Assembly: GCA_021018995.1 (NCBI GenBank)
Contig: CM037595.1
Location: 92,206,491-92,270,490, forward strand
DNA from: Chloranthus sessilifolius
Taxonomy: Eukaryota; Streptophyta; Magnoliopsida; Chloranthales; Chloranthaceae
DNA length: 64,000 nt
Reading direction: 5' to 3'
In this document: piece after piece, positions 10,942 to 22,224 of the stretch
How the letters are laid out: each line of letters begins with the position of its first letter
How positions within the stretch are numbered: position 1 is the stretch's first letter
Translations under genes and position numbers: made by a program
Notes under the pieces: generated by a model
Told to the model about the DNA's origin: nothing
The model's database searches: none
Seen by the model: only the letters and a program-made list of their open reading frames with translations

Positions 10942-13900
10942 GGAAAACGTTATTTACTCGACAAACAGCGGTGGTAAACCAATGCGATACGCAACTTCAC
11001 CTACGCGTCCCAAAATTTCAAATGGTCCAACATAACGTGGACTTAACTTCCCTCTCTTGCCAAATCTCATTACACCTTTCATAGGTGGCACTTTCACAAA
11101 CACGTGCTCGCCCACTTTATAGTCGACACTTGTCCGCTTCATATCGGCGTAACTTTTCTGTCTACTCTGTGCTGACTTCAGCCTTTCTCTGATAATTCGA
11201 ACAACGGTGGCGTTATCTTCAAGTAGTTTTGGTCCTAACACAAATTTCTCACCTGTTTCCTCCCAATTGAGGGGTGATTTGCATCGTCGTCCATACAGAG
11301 CTCCATACGGTGCCATGCCAATGCTCGTTTGGAAACTGTTGTTGTATGCGAACTCGAGCATCGGTAGATACTCATCCCAGTATCCTTGCATATCAAGCAT
11401 GCACGCTCTGAGCATGTCTTCTATTACTTGGTTCACTCGTTCTATCTGCCCATCAGTTTGGGGATGGAAAGCTGAACTAAAGTCTAGTCGTGTTCCCATT
11501 CCTTCTTGAAATTTCTTCTAAAACTTGGACGTATATAGTAGGTCACGATCTGAAACTATGCTGCTTGGAATCCCATGTAACCTTACAATCTCCTTCATTT
11601 TTCCTCATTGTGATACGTAGTATTGTACCGCAAAAAGTGCGCTGATTTGGTCAATCGGTCTACAACGACCCAAATGGCATTGTGTCTCTTGGCAGTACGG
11701 GGTAATCCAACAATGAAGTCCATTGAGATCGATTCCCACTTCCATTCTCGGATTGGTAAAGGTTGCAATAGTCCAGCAGGATGTCTATGATCAACCTTCA
11801 CTTGCTGACAAGTCAAACACCGTGACACGTATTCGGCCACGTCTTGCTTCAGTCCTCTCCACCAGTAGTTCTTTTTCAAATCTTGGTACATTTTGGTGCT
11901 ACCAGGGTGGATAGCATAATTTGACTTATGGGCCTCATCAAGAATCGTTCGTCTTAGATCGGCATTGTCCGGAATGCAGAGACGGCCCTTAAACAATAAA
12001 GAACCATCTTCTTTAACCGAAAAGTCCGACCTAATGCCTTCACTCACGTCGTGATGAATCTTTGTTAATGCCGGATCTTTCATCTGTAGATCGTGGATAT
12101 GCTCAAATATCACTGGCTTTACTGATATGTTAGCCAAAAAGGATCCGGTGGCTTTTGACTCAATGTTCGCATCGTAGAATGCCAGATCTTCCAATAATTT
12201 CCATCGGTGCATACCCAAAATCAAACAAGCTAACTGAGCTGAACCTTTCCGACTCAATGCATCGGCTACTACATTCGCCTTGCCTGGATGGTATTGTATG
12301 GAGCAATCGTAATCCTTAAGGAATTCCATCCACCTGCGCTGTCTCATGTTGAGCTCTTTCTGTGTAAACAGATATCGGAGGCTCTTATGATCGGTGAAAA
12401 TTTCAAAAGTCTCACCATACAAGTAATGTCTCCAAATCTTCAGCGCAAAAATGACTGCTGCTAGTTCCAAGTCATGAGTCGGGTAATTTTTCTCGTGTTC
12501 TTTCAGCTGTCTTGATCCGTAAGCTATCACCTTCTTGTGTTGGTTGAGCACACAACCAAGGCCATTGTATGACGCGTCATCAGATAATGGCGTATCCTCC
12601 ATCTCAAGGAATCGCTAACACCGGAGCAAGTGAGTCTCATTTGAGTTCTTGAAAACTCTTCGCATGCCTCACTCCACTCAAACCTTGAATCTTTTATCGG
12701 CTTTGTCGAGGTCCCGATATCTTTGAAAACCCCTCATTTAAACGTCGATAATAGCCGCCAAGCCCGTAAAACTTGGGACATCGGTCCACGGTCTTTGGTC
12801 GCTCCCATTTAACTACTGCTTCTATCTTTGCTGGATCTACAGTGACACCATGCTTTGAGACGACATGTCCCAAAAAGCTAACCTCTTCCAACCAAAATTC
12901 ACATTTGCTGAGTTTGGCGTACAATTGGTGTTCACGCAAAGACATCGAGAGCAATCCTCAAATGTTCTTCGTGCGTCTTGGATTTGGAGTATATCAAGTA
13001 TATCATCAACAAACACTACGCAGAGTCCAAGTGTGGTTTAAACACTTGCTTCATCAGATCCATAAATGACGCCGAGCATTCAATCCAAACGGCATCACAA
13101 GGAATTCATAGTGTCCATACCGCGTCCGGAAAGCTGTCTTCTGAATGTCCTCAGCCTTGACTCGCAACTGATGATACCCAGATCTCAGGTCGATCTTGGA
13201 AAAATACCTTGCTCCTTGGAGTTGGTCGAATAGATCGTCAATTCTAGGCAAAGGGTAGCGGTTCTTCACAGTGAGTTTGTTCAATTGTCGATAGTCAATG
13301 CATAGCCGCATTGACCCATCCTTCTTCTTGACAAACAAGACCGGTGCTCCCCATGGAGACACGCTCGGTCTAACAAACCCCTTGTCCATAAGTTCTTGTA
13401 GTTGTTCCTTCAACTCCTTTAACTCAGCAGGAGCCATTCTATAAGGTGCTTTCAAAATAGGCTCCGTTCCTGGTGCTAAGTCAATGGCGAATTCTACTTG
13501 TCTCTCTGGAGGTAATCCAGGCAATTCCTCTGGAAACACGTCGGCGAAGTCTCGCACAACTGCTATCTCAGAAATGACGTTCTTTTCTTCCTTGTCCTCC
13601 TTTAAGAAAGCTAAGTATCCACTGCAACCCTTTCTGATCATTTTCTCGGCCCTTACTGCTGAGATCAGTGGCACAGATGATGACCTCACTCCTTGAAACC
13701 GAAATGATCTTCTTGTGTTGGGTCTGAAAATGACTACCTTGTTCTTGCAATCGATTTGCTGTAATAATGTCACATAACCACCCATGCCAAGGATCACATC
13801 AAACCCTTGCATGTCTAACAGTATCAACTTTGCTTCCAATTCATGCACCTCTAAGTCTCGAACTGCTATAATGATGGATTTACAAGCTAACTCCGTGTCT

Positions 13901-14072
13901 ACTAACTCTCCAGTCGGAACAGACACAGATAGGACGAAATCCAACGTCTCTGGAATAATCTTCATCTTCTTGGCGAAACGTGGAGTGACGAATGAGTGGG
14001 TAGACCCTGGGTCTATCAACACTCGAGCGTCATATCCACCGAAGCATCTTTTTTCATATATATTTAAAGTAC
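10942..14072 (-). pseudogene. pol: Gypsy pol: protease, reverse transcriptase, RNase H, integrase
   Basis: From 14072 downwards: an aspartic protease with [10 protein letters not shown] (usually DSG/DTG, here DPG); the reverse transcriptase from about 13530 with [15 protein letters not shown] and VMPFGL; the catalytic region near 13000-12970, readable as FVDDIL only by shifting frame, with a stop beside it; the thumb at 12954-12694; RNase H at 12602 onward ([22 protein letters not shown]); the integrase zinc-binding segment ([11 protein letters not shown]) and core ([11 protein letters not shown], then DFSSAFHPQTDGQIERVNQ after a break at 11500-11595); and the C-terminal YVGPFEILGRVG. At least four frame breaks separate these parts. 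It would process, copy and integrate the element's RNA in the cytoplasmic particle and nucleus, but this copy cannot make a full polyprotein. Confidence 0.85.
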
Positions 14073-14239
14073 CTATAGTATACATACATACATACAATAA
14101 TTTACACATCAATTTACACCCTTAATTCACATACAACTTTTGTATTGAGAAAAGAATCTATACAATTTCTAATGCACGCTCCTTCTCTATCTAAAATTTT
14201 AATAAAATGAAGGTTTTCTTTAATTTAAAAGGGTCTCAC
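14073..14239 (-). other. Putative spliceable intron between gag and pol
   Basis: On the minus strand the gag frame reads VHDVIQ and reaches CAAG|GTGAGA at 14239; unspliced, it hits a TAA a few codons later. At the other side TACTATAG|GTACTT (acceptor AG at 14074-14073) resumes as [11 protein letters not shown] followed by the protease. Joining CAAG to GTACTT gives Q-G-T-L in frame, matching the V-x-G-T-L-S wording seen before the protease in related plant elements. The 167-base insert is AT-rich with a TACA repeat, unlike the flanking coding sequence. Confidence 0.5.
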
Positions 14240-15351
14240 CTTGTATGACGTCATGCACGTTCTCGCTTCGAGCAAAGGATCGTGCATAGGCTCTCCCCTG
14301 AACGATCGGCTTCCTTGCTTGAATGGGTCGTGGTGCTGCAACTGAAACCGTCTTTCTTTTATCCGCCTCGGGGCAATCCTTGATCAAGTGGCCCACCTTG
14401 CCACATCAGAAACAATCCCTAGTTCCCAATCTACAATCCACCGTCCTATGAGGCTTGCCACACTTTGCACAAGTCTCCCGAGGTGCGGAAGAAACAGTAC
14501 GAGAACCCTGTGTGATAGTGGTGCCAGTAGACATGGCAGGGCTCTCATAGCGAAAAGGTCTCCCCGACGCAAGTAATGGAAACCTCTGTTGGTGTTGTTG
14601 TTGCGCCAGTCTTCCAAAACCCCCTTGAAACTGTGGTCTCTGATTTTGGGCTACGAACCTCGGCTTTTTGTTCACCGGTTCGTAGGCCCCCGTCCTTCCT
14701 TGTTCATTTCCTCCTCTCACGCTTCTCTCTCCGATATCTATTTGTATTCTCCTCTTCAACCACTAGTGCTTTACTCATGACCTCTTCATAGGTCCTCATG
14801 GAATGGAGCGACGCCCCTAACTTCGTGCTTCAAACCTTGCTGAAACCTCTTGACACGTAATCCGGAGCAAAACGGGTAAGTCGTAGAAACTCTACCCCAT
14901 ATTCTCTCACTGTCATTCTCCCTTGCACTAACTGTAAAAATTGTATCTCAAGCTAGTTCCTCACCACTTCCGGAAAATATTGTTTGTTGAATTCCTCAAC
15001 AAACTCCTCCCAAGTCCAAGGCAACTCTGGGGTCTCCTGAGCCCGAGTCCGTATCACGGACTTCCACCAAGGCCCAGCCTCCCTATCCAACATATAAGCT
15101 GCCCATCTCACACTCTCATCTTCCGTGCATGTTAGCACGCTAAAGACTTTCTCCATCTCCATCAGCCAGTTCTCAGCGGCCATTGTATCTGCCTGCCCAG
15201 AAAATGAAGGAGGTCTCATCCTCCTAAACTCTGTAAAAGATGAGGGTACACAGTCCCACAGTGTGGTGTAGGTGGTCGCCGTTTTCTTGATGAGCCGCAA
15301 AGGATGCGGCTTGTTGTGCCATGGCGTCATAGTCTCCATAGTGTGCATCAT
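14240..15351 (-). pseudogene. gag: Gypsy gag with zinc knuckles
   Basis: The capsid part (15351-14953) contains MRPPSFSGQADTMAAENWLM and a PWTWEEFVEEFNKQYFP segment typical of the Retrotrans_gag domain that assembles the virus-like particle. After a stop near 14952 the frame continues with LRLTRFAPDYVS. The nucleocapsid part has a first knuckle CAKCGKPHRTVDC and a second CGKVGHLIKDC. Between them a TGA (14408-14406) interrupts, consistent with CGA to TGA decay. The frame then runs to the putative intron donor at 14239. Confidence 0.8.
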
Positions 15352-15679
15352 CCTTTGTCGCCCTCTCTATCTTCTTATCTTTCTCTCACTCTCTCTGTTC
15401 TCTTAGATCTTGATCCGCCGATCTCGATCCTCTTCATCATCTTTGTCTACTACTCGCCTACAGGGCCCTCAGTACCTCCTAAAGGCACTCTATTAGTAGG
15501 AGAGATGTAATCATCTCCACTACGTAGACTCCTCTGTTGGCCTCCCCTTGGTCGGCCTCTTCCTCTAGATGATATTTGCGGCTACATTTGAAACTAAAGT
15601 TTCGTTAGCAGAAGTCCCTATGTTCTGACCAAAAGGACGATTGTCAGAATTTCTAAAAGAAAAAGGCTCTGATACCAAC
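15352..15679 (-). other. Gypsy 5' leader with initiator-Met tRNA primer-binding site
   Basis: The inverse of TGGTATCAGAGCC occupies 15665-15677, two bases from the LTR edge. The rest of the leader has pyrimidine-rich stretches (15355-15420 on the plus strand) and no open frame of note. Confidence 0.85.
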
Positions 15680-18228
15680 TGTGACAGCCCAGATTTTGGC
15701 ACACCGAAACCCGTGCCATCAGCACGATCATCTTGACCGTGCCCCTTAGCTAAGCACGGAACATTGGCATATCAAGCATAAAATGAAACAATAAAGGAGC
15801 TGCGGAATTTAAATCTATATTAAGTAATTCTCCAAAAGACAGGTCTACCCTCATGCCTCTGCATGAATGGAGAACCGATCCGAACCATTGATGATAGCAA
15901 TCATCACGGATGGTTCGCCCCAAAAGAATAATCCCAACTCAATATATACATGGTTTAACCAAAACAAGGCTTGACATACCAAGCCGTACCAATCTCTCTC
16001 AAAAAGCCCTCAAAGTGGCACAACGGAGTCCTCTAGAAGAAGTCCTCAGGAGGTGGCTCCAACTCTTCGCCGGCCGCAAGGTCCGACTCACCGGGGTCAG
16101 CGTCTCCTGAAGCCTCGGCAGCTGCTAGTAGTGGGCCTGCGAAGTATAGTCTATAGGGTGAGCTACATCCTAGCTCAATAGGGAACAAAACACAGTTGAA
16201 CATATAATTTATTACTCACATATATTCCATGATATGCCATGCATGATGTGTCTATGCAGTTATTGATGAAAACAGTTAAAAGTATTACATTTTACTGGTA
16301 GTTTACTCGTGTCTTTTATTTACTCATGAATGATGCTGAAAAGGCCTAAGCAAAACTTAAACTTTCAACTTAAGTAATCCCCGAGCAATATAGCATCGAG
16401 CCCCGATGAGATACCCTTCATCGTCATCTATATAGACACTTTTAACGTATTCCCTGGGAATACCATATAGTACCCAAGCCCCTTTCCCCTGGGGATTGGT
16501 GGCGGGGTTTCACTTGTCTCAAATCAACACCCCTGGGGTGTGCTTGCTATGTACGGATAAGCCTCCGCACTGGCCTACGGTTTTGCCGCCGTATCGGTCA
16601 CGGATATCCTGCCGTGTCAGTCGTGGATATCCCGCCACGTCGGTGGGGTACCCTATCAAACCTCAAATAACAAAAATATCGGTGCTTTACATATAGTTAT
16701 TCACCGTGTAAGTGTGCTATCTTATATCAGTTAGGCCCTATCAAACATGATTCAATCTTGGATACATCCCTGGGATGTATCCATTTACTTGCATCACACC
16801 TGATGCCCTTATCTCTTCACTTTATCATCCCCTGGGGATGGCTCATTATAATTACTCTTATGGATGTCACACACACACACTCTTTTCACAATTCTTAAGC
16901 AATAAAACATTTGAATTGAATTCTATATCACTACATACATGCTCTTGTAAAATAAAGTACATGTTCAAGGTGTTCCCTACCTCAAGTCTTCATTTGATCA
17001 ATGCATCAAGGTCTCACGTGGCTCCTTGTGCACTAGCTTACACGTACCACCTATGGTACCACATAACAGGTGAAACACATCACTAAGGATGCAATAAAGA
17101 AGGTCCAAGACCTTCCAAGAATCTTAAAGTCAAACTCAGAAGTTAACATTATTTATCTCAGTCGATTAATCGAACTCCAAAATCGATTAATCGAATCTGA
17201 TTCGATTAATCGATTTCCAAAATCGATTAATCGAAAGTCAATATCGATTAATCGATTCTCAAATCGATTAATCGAGATTTTCATTCGATTAATCGAATCC
17301 TAATTCGATTAATCAAAATTCTCTGTTCAGCCAAGTCGATTCTCAATTCGAGTAATCGAGTTCCTAAAATCGATTAATCGATCCCAATTCGATTAATCGA
17401 AAATTGAAATCGATTAATCGAAATCCCATTTCGATTAGTCGATTTTCTACAAGTCATTTCCTCCAGCCCCCTGGGGTCCACTGGAGGTTCCCAGTCGATT
17501 AATCGATACCTAAATCGATTAATCGAAATCTAAAGTCGATTAATCGAGCTCCAATTCGATTAATCGAAATCGGGGTCCACTGACTTTTCAACTTCCTGGC
17601 CAATTTCGACTAATCGAAACCCAATTTCGATTAATCGAAATTGTCAGATTCAGCCCCCTTTTGGCTGTTCTTCTCAATCTTTTTCCACACTTTTTCCTCT
17701 ACTTTTCTAAACCATTTACCTATGATTTACACCATTTTCAACTACAATCTAACCTCTACAATCTATGCATTTCATTCACAAAAGTTTACCTTGAATCAAT
17801 CTCAAATTGATTTCAAATCAAGTGGTTGGAAGGCTAGGGTTCCAGCTTTGCTTCTAGCAGATCCCTCGCGTCGAATCCGACGTTTATTGCTCGAATCTCC
17901 CTTCCTCAACTAGCATTTACTCCTTGTATTAATCACCCTCTTTACTCCTCTCTCTCTCTTCTTTACTTCTCTCTCAACAACCAAACTATTGATTTTAGGG
18001 TTATTAAACCCTTTTATCTCTCCCCTAGCTTGTGTGTTGAGCACATGCACCTCAATAGGTGTATGTGACTTCAGATTCACAACACACACCACATGGTTTC
18101 ACAACCATCTCATCTCATTCACTCATCACACTCTACGCTAACTGTCGAACTCCTACTTGGTCAAACCTGTGACCGATCGGGCACGGATCTCGAGGTCATA
18201 GTTTAGCGTGATTTTTCGGGCTATTACA
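15680..18228 (-). repeat. Tekay-like LTR (2549 bp)
   Basis: In element orientation it begins TGTAATAGCCC (18228) and ends GGGCTGTCACA (15680), a TG...CA pair whose first eleven bases are imperfect inverted copies. It is followed directly by the tRNA primer-binding site, so this is the 5' LTR. It contains the palindrome array at 17162-17638 and several short GATATCC inverted words at 16600-16640. The adjacent 18229-18233 (ACCGG) would be the target duplication, whose partner is outside the window. Confidence 0.85.
17162..17638. repeat. Array of 19 TCGATTAATCGA palindromes with ~20-21 bp period
   Basis: Copies start at 17162, 17183, 17202, 17223, 17244, 17264, 17285, 17305, 17348, 17370, 17389, 17410, 17431, 17495, 17515, 17536, 17556, 17606 and 17627; about fifteen are exact. 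Within each run the spacing is 19-22 bases, close to two helical turns, while the 8-9-base spacers differ. A GC-richer interruption (CAGCCCCCTGGGGTCC) splits the array at about 17465. Confidence 0.95.
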
Positions 18229-18235
18229 ACCGGAT

Positions 18236-19377
18236 TCTAGAATGACTCGACATCCTATCTCATCCAATGCCCCAATAATATCAGATTTTTCTTCAGATCA
18301 GGCGCATGCCTAACCTCAGTAAGAGTGCGAACACAACCATCAAACATCTTGATTCTAATCGAACCGATACCCACTGCTTCACATATACTGTCATTCCCCA
18401 TCAAAATCGTCCCACCATTGGCTACCTTATACTGGTCAAACCAATCTCTGTACGGACACATGTGATACGATGCCCCTGAATCTAGGATCCATCTATCATC
18501 AAACTGACTGGAGCTTAACAATGCACACAGTAGGTCTTTACTGAAATCTGACTTAGCAATACTAGCCTGTTGCGAAGTCCCTTCATCACCCTTATTATTA
18601 TTCAATCTCTGCTTACAATATTTGCGAATATGTTCAGATTGCTTACAGAAGTAACAGATAATATCCTTTCTGTCACCCCTAGATTTGGACCTGCTGTTTT
18701 CTCTCGTTGATTTATTATCCCCTCTGAATTTGACTCTTTTACAATCATGGTTTCGACCCCTTTCGCTTAAGAGACTAATCCCTTCAGAGTTAGATTTGGG
18801 CTGTTTTCTTAATTCGTCAGAAAGAAGTGCAGCAGTCATTTCTTCGATGACAATAGTATCTTTACCATAAATTAATGTGGTTACAAGGTGCTCATAAGAT
18901 GGTGGCAATGAGGTGAGCAAGAGTTCACTCAATGGTATCTTCTTCAAGTTTCACCTCAATGCTCAATAGTTCACTAACTATTTTATTAAACGAATTTAAA
19001 TGGTCATGAATACGCGTACTAGCCTTCATACGAAGGGTGTAGAGTTGCTTCTTCATGAAGAGTCGGTTGGACAACGACTTTGTCATGTAGAGAGATTCCA
19101 TCTTCTTCCACAGATCCACGATCGTCCTCTCGTGAAGAACGTTGTACAGAACTTCATCGAGCAAGCACAATCCGATAGTGCTTACGACCCTCTTATTAAT
19201 AGAATTCCACTCTTCATCGGATATCTCTGCCTTTTTCCCCATCTCTTTTTCAAGTAGGGCATCATCAATGCCTTGTTGGACAAGGAGATCTGTGACCTTG
19301 ACTTGCCACAAAGCGAAGTTATTCTTTCCAGAAAACTTTTCCATCTCAAATCGTGCATTCGAGACCTTCATCGCCAT
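18236..19377 (-). pseudogene. gag: Copia gag and protease start
   Basis: The likely start is the ATG at 19377 (MAMKVSNARFEMEKFSGKNN), not upstream codons that overlap the primer-binding site. The gag domain contains LWQVKVTDLLVQQGID and LWKKMESLYMTKSLSNRLF. A frameshift lies near 18935 (LEEDTIE to KIPLSELLLTSLPPSYEHL). The zinc knuckle is CYFCKQSEHIRKYC, lacking the usual glycine before its histidine. The protease active site is WILDSGASYHMC. A second shift near 18265 leads into LGALDEIGCR. The product would form the particle and cleave the polyprotein; this copy cannot. Confidence 0.8.
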
Positions 19378-19406
19378 TGTAGCATAAACCTCTCTCTGAT
19401 ACCATT

Positions 19407-20196
19407 TGTTAGGAATTCTACCCACTCTACGAACTCCCTATCGCAATGAATGCGGAAAAATAAGAAGATTCAGGTAAAAATTAATTACACGCACAACACA
19501 AAGATTTACATGGTTCACCCAATCGAGGGCTACGTCCACAAGAGTATATGCATTATTTTTATTGAAAGTTTACAGCACACACACTCTTCTCTCTAGTGCA
19601 AACTCAATCAAGATCTAATACGATCTTCAACAGCAAATCCGTTGTTAAATCAAAGACGCGGTCCTTCAAATAATAGAGAAGAGATCTACCGAAATATAAT
19701 CACGATTCCGATACAAGAACGGCTTCAATCGGATCTTCAATCCCCAAGCTATTCTTCAATACTTTTTCTCTCAAAGTATTCTCACAGATTTCTCACCATG
19801 AAACTTTCACCAAACACTCTCTTTCCCTCGAGAAGAGACTTTCTACTAATAGGCTCCAAGCTCCTTTTGGATACGTAACTCTCAAATCTCCTAAGAGTTG
19901 CAAGTATTCAAAACACTTTCAATAATAGTCTCCTAATAACTTAGGAAACCTTGGCTAAAGTGAACTTCCCGAAATTAGACACTTATTTAAAACTTGCGGA
20001 TCTATATCCGCCCAACAGTCAATTGAGTGACTTTCCAACCTCAATCGATTGACACCGGTCAACAGTCAATCTGCGGATCTGCATCCGCTCATCAGTCAAT
20101 CGATTGACTTTCCAGTCTCAATCGATTGACACCAATAGTTGACTTCACAAACTCAATCGATTGATATCGGTGGTTGGGATTAAACCTTATTCAACA
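19407..20196 (-). repeat. Copia LTR (790 bp) with CAATCGATTG pairs
   Basis: In element orientation it begins TGTTGAATAAGG and ends TCCTAACA. Between 20020 and 20165 it contains CAATCGATTG or one-step variants at 20020, 20042, 20097, 20119, 20133 and 20154, in pairs 21-22 bases apart, plus two GCGGAT...ATCCGC hairpin words. The primer-binding site abuts it at 19404. Confidence 0.85.
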
Positions 20197-20600
20197 TCTG
20201 ATACCATGTTAAAATTATAAACTAAAGAAAAAAAACTAGAAGAAGATGAGCGAGATAAGAAGATAGAAAGATAGAATAGACAAATTTCAAATTGCATTGT
20301 TTACAATGCGCTATAATACTCAGATAAGAAAGTGTATAAATAAGATTACAAATATAACCATGAGCGGTTACAATTGGTTTAGATAACTACGGTTGGTTGA
20401 GATAACTGATTTGTAGTAGTTATCAAATAAGGTACAGGCGATACCAACTATTTTAAAGAGGCGATATCGACTGTTTAAAAGAGGCAATATCAACTATTTA
20501 AAGAGGCGATATCACCTGTTTAAAAAGGCGATACCGCCTGTTTAAAGAGGCGATTTTTAATTTTTAATTTTTTTAAGAGGTGATATTGCCTTTTTTTTGT
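20197..20600 (-). repeat. Second copia-type LTR edge with 22-23-bp minisatellite
   Basis: Immediately after the copia LTR the text TCTGATACCA followed by TGTTAAAATT looks like the primer-site/LTR junction of another minus-strand copia element. It continues with LTR-like sequence including TATAAATA. From about 20431 to 20545 the unit AGGCGATATCAACTATTTAA recurs five to six times with variants. The far LTR end is unclear; no coding region of this element is seen. Confidence 0.5.
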
Positions 20601-20905
20601 GTCAATCTTTGAAACCATCGATCTTTATATTGTGGCCTTCAAATCAGATGGCATAGATATTGCTTCACATCGCGTAAATATAAAAAAGTGTAAATTTTTA
20701 AAATTTTAAACTACGTAGAACGATAAAAAGTGTAAGAATGGATATTTAAGACTTTTTGTGCTACCTGGAATTAGCTCGACTTAAAACTGGTCGATTTTGA
20801 GAAAGGTGAATTATAGGGTCTCTGGCGGAAAAGATAAATCTGACAGGATCGATCCTGAAAATTTCCCGTACTCTCTACCTTCCTTTGCGCTCTATGCCCA
20901 TGCCA
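20600..20905. other. No gene seen
   Basis: AT-rich sequence with no open frame, termini or repeat structure that I can recognise. Confidence 0.5.
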
Positions 20906-21196
20906 CAAATAGAGCAACCCCAATGGAAAGGCCCTCAAGCTTATAACATTGAGGTCTTACCTATATAAAAAAATCCCCAAATAAAGCTACCCCAATGGTG
21001 AGGCCCTCAAGCTTCTAACATTGAGGTCTTACCAATCAAACAATAGATTGAGATTGACTATACAGGTATGCCCCAAATAGAGCTACCCCAATGGTGAGCC
21101 CATCAAACTTACAACCTTGAGGTCTTACCTATCAAAAAATCCCCAAATAGAGCTACCCAATGGTGTGGCCCTCAAGCTTCTAACATTGAGGTCTTC
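20906..21196. repeat. Imperfect tandem repeat of a CCCCAAATAGAGCTACCCC unit
   Basis: Four copies begin at about 20908, 20974, 21072 and 21144, each followed by CAATGG, then CCTCAAGCTT and CATTGAGGTCTTACC. Unit length varies from 66 to 98 bases because of internal insertions. Confidence 0.85.
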
Positions 21197-22224
21197 GTTC
21201 GTTTCGTTTGAAGAAAGGAACGATCTAAAAAATTAGATCTTTCTTTCAGTTGTTGAATCGTTGTTTGACAGTCAATGTGTGATATTTGGAGTCTTAATTC
21301 TTCCTATCCTGAGTTGTAGGTCGAGTTGGGTATGGGCTAGTTCTAAAAGTCCAATAAAAATGGTCCCTTTAAACACAACCTAAACCCATCTAGATCCGAC
21401 CAATTGAGACCTTTATATAGAAACTAACGGCCTGAGTCCGGCCTGACTCGGCCAGTATGGGTGAGATAAAGGGCAAGGTAAATGGACCCGATTCATAAAC
21501 TGGATGGGTATGAGTTAGTTCTAAGAGGTCCAATTATAATTAGCCCTTTTACGGCCCAGCCCGACCCATTGAGAACCCTAGGTACAAGGGATCATGTACA
21601 TAAAGATTCGGTACACCTTATTTTAATTTAAAAATAATTTTTGTATTTGAGTTGGTATTGATGGAATTTATATGGATCTATCGATTCGTCAATCCAAAAT
21701 AAGCCCTAGAATCTAGGCGCATGATCAATCAAAAACCAATAAATCACCAATCCATAAATTAAAATATGTGCGCACGTTGAATGTGAGCCATTAATGGTGG
21801 GTTGCCGATCTTCTCCCTTTCAATATCTCCTAGCACAATGGGGATACTTTTGCTAATAGGGAGGATTGAATTGTGTTGAGCAATCGTTGGGACTAAGCAC
21901 CACTTATATTTATAGCCAAAGAGCCCTTTCCCATTAAAGACTTAAATTATTAATTATATTGTGATTAGAAATCACAATCATACCATAACTAAAAGATTTA
22001 TCTATTAGTTGCTTATTCTCATCAAATTCACCGAACTAACAACTACACATCGCAGGATTGATCTTATACCATTCATCGGTCAACGGGTTAACCATAGTGA
22101 CGACCACCAAAATAAAAATTTCTAACAGGTATTGGATGCCTGCCCTGCCTAACTTGTGCAGCGGCACATGGATGTACGTAATACCAGCTCTATTCTGGAG
22201 TTTGATATTTCTGTTTGTCGTCAT
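21197..22224. other. No gene; old repeats
   Basis: Around 21310-21590 two related segments (GGGTATGGGCTAGTTCTAA and GGGTATGAGTTAGTTCTAA with CCCATTGAGA-type endings) suggest a decayed inverted-repeat element of the kind seen at 25864-26636. No coding region recognised. Confidence 0.45.

Larger units (their letters stand above)
10889..18228 (-). mobile_element. Tekay/Del-like Ty3/gypsy LTR retrotransposon, 3' end removed
   Basis: Reading right to left: LTR (18228-15680), a primer-binding site complementary to initiator-Met tRNA (15677-15665), gag, protease, reverse transcriptase, RNase H and integrase. The CACTA insertion at 10888/10889 cuts it in the integrase C-terminal region just after MLRKYLNDPSHVLGK, so the position of any chromodomain and the 3' LTR lie outside the window. 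Polyprotein wording ([35 protein letters not shown]) is typical of the Tekay/Del chromovirus lineage. Stops and frameshifts make it non-autonomous. It sits inside a copia element at 18229. Confidence 0.9.
18229..20196 (-). mobile_element. Ty1/copia retrotransposon, 5' part only
   Basis: Read on the minus strand: LTR (20196-19407), primer-binding site TGGTATCAGAGAG (19404-19392), gag and the start of protease, then interruption by the Tekay LTR at 18228/18229 immediately after the words LDEIGCRVILESG. Integrase, reverse transcriptase and the other LTR would lie beyond the Tekay and CACTA insertions, off the left edge. The protein wording resembles the Tork/Tnt1 group. Confidence 0.85.

Noticed and set aside
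11207-11914. Plus-strand frames within the gypsy integrase region
   Set aside because: They are reverse-strand shadows of the integrase and RNase H coding sequence.
17162-17638. CRISPR-like array appearance of regularly spaced identical words
   Set aside because: The repeats are only 12 bp and fully palindromic, spacers are 8-9 bp, and the array lies inside an LTR of a plant retrotransposon.
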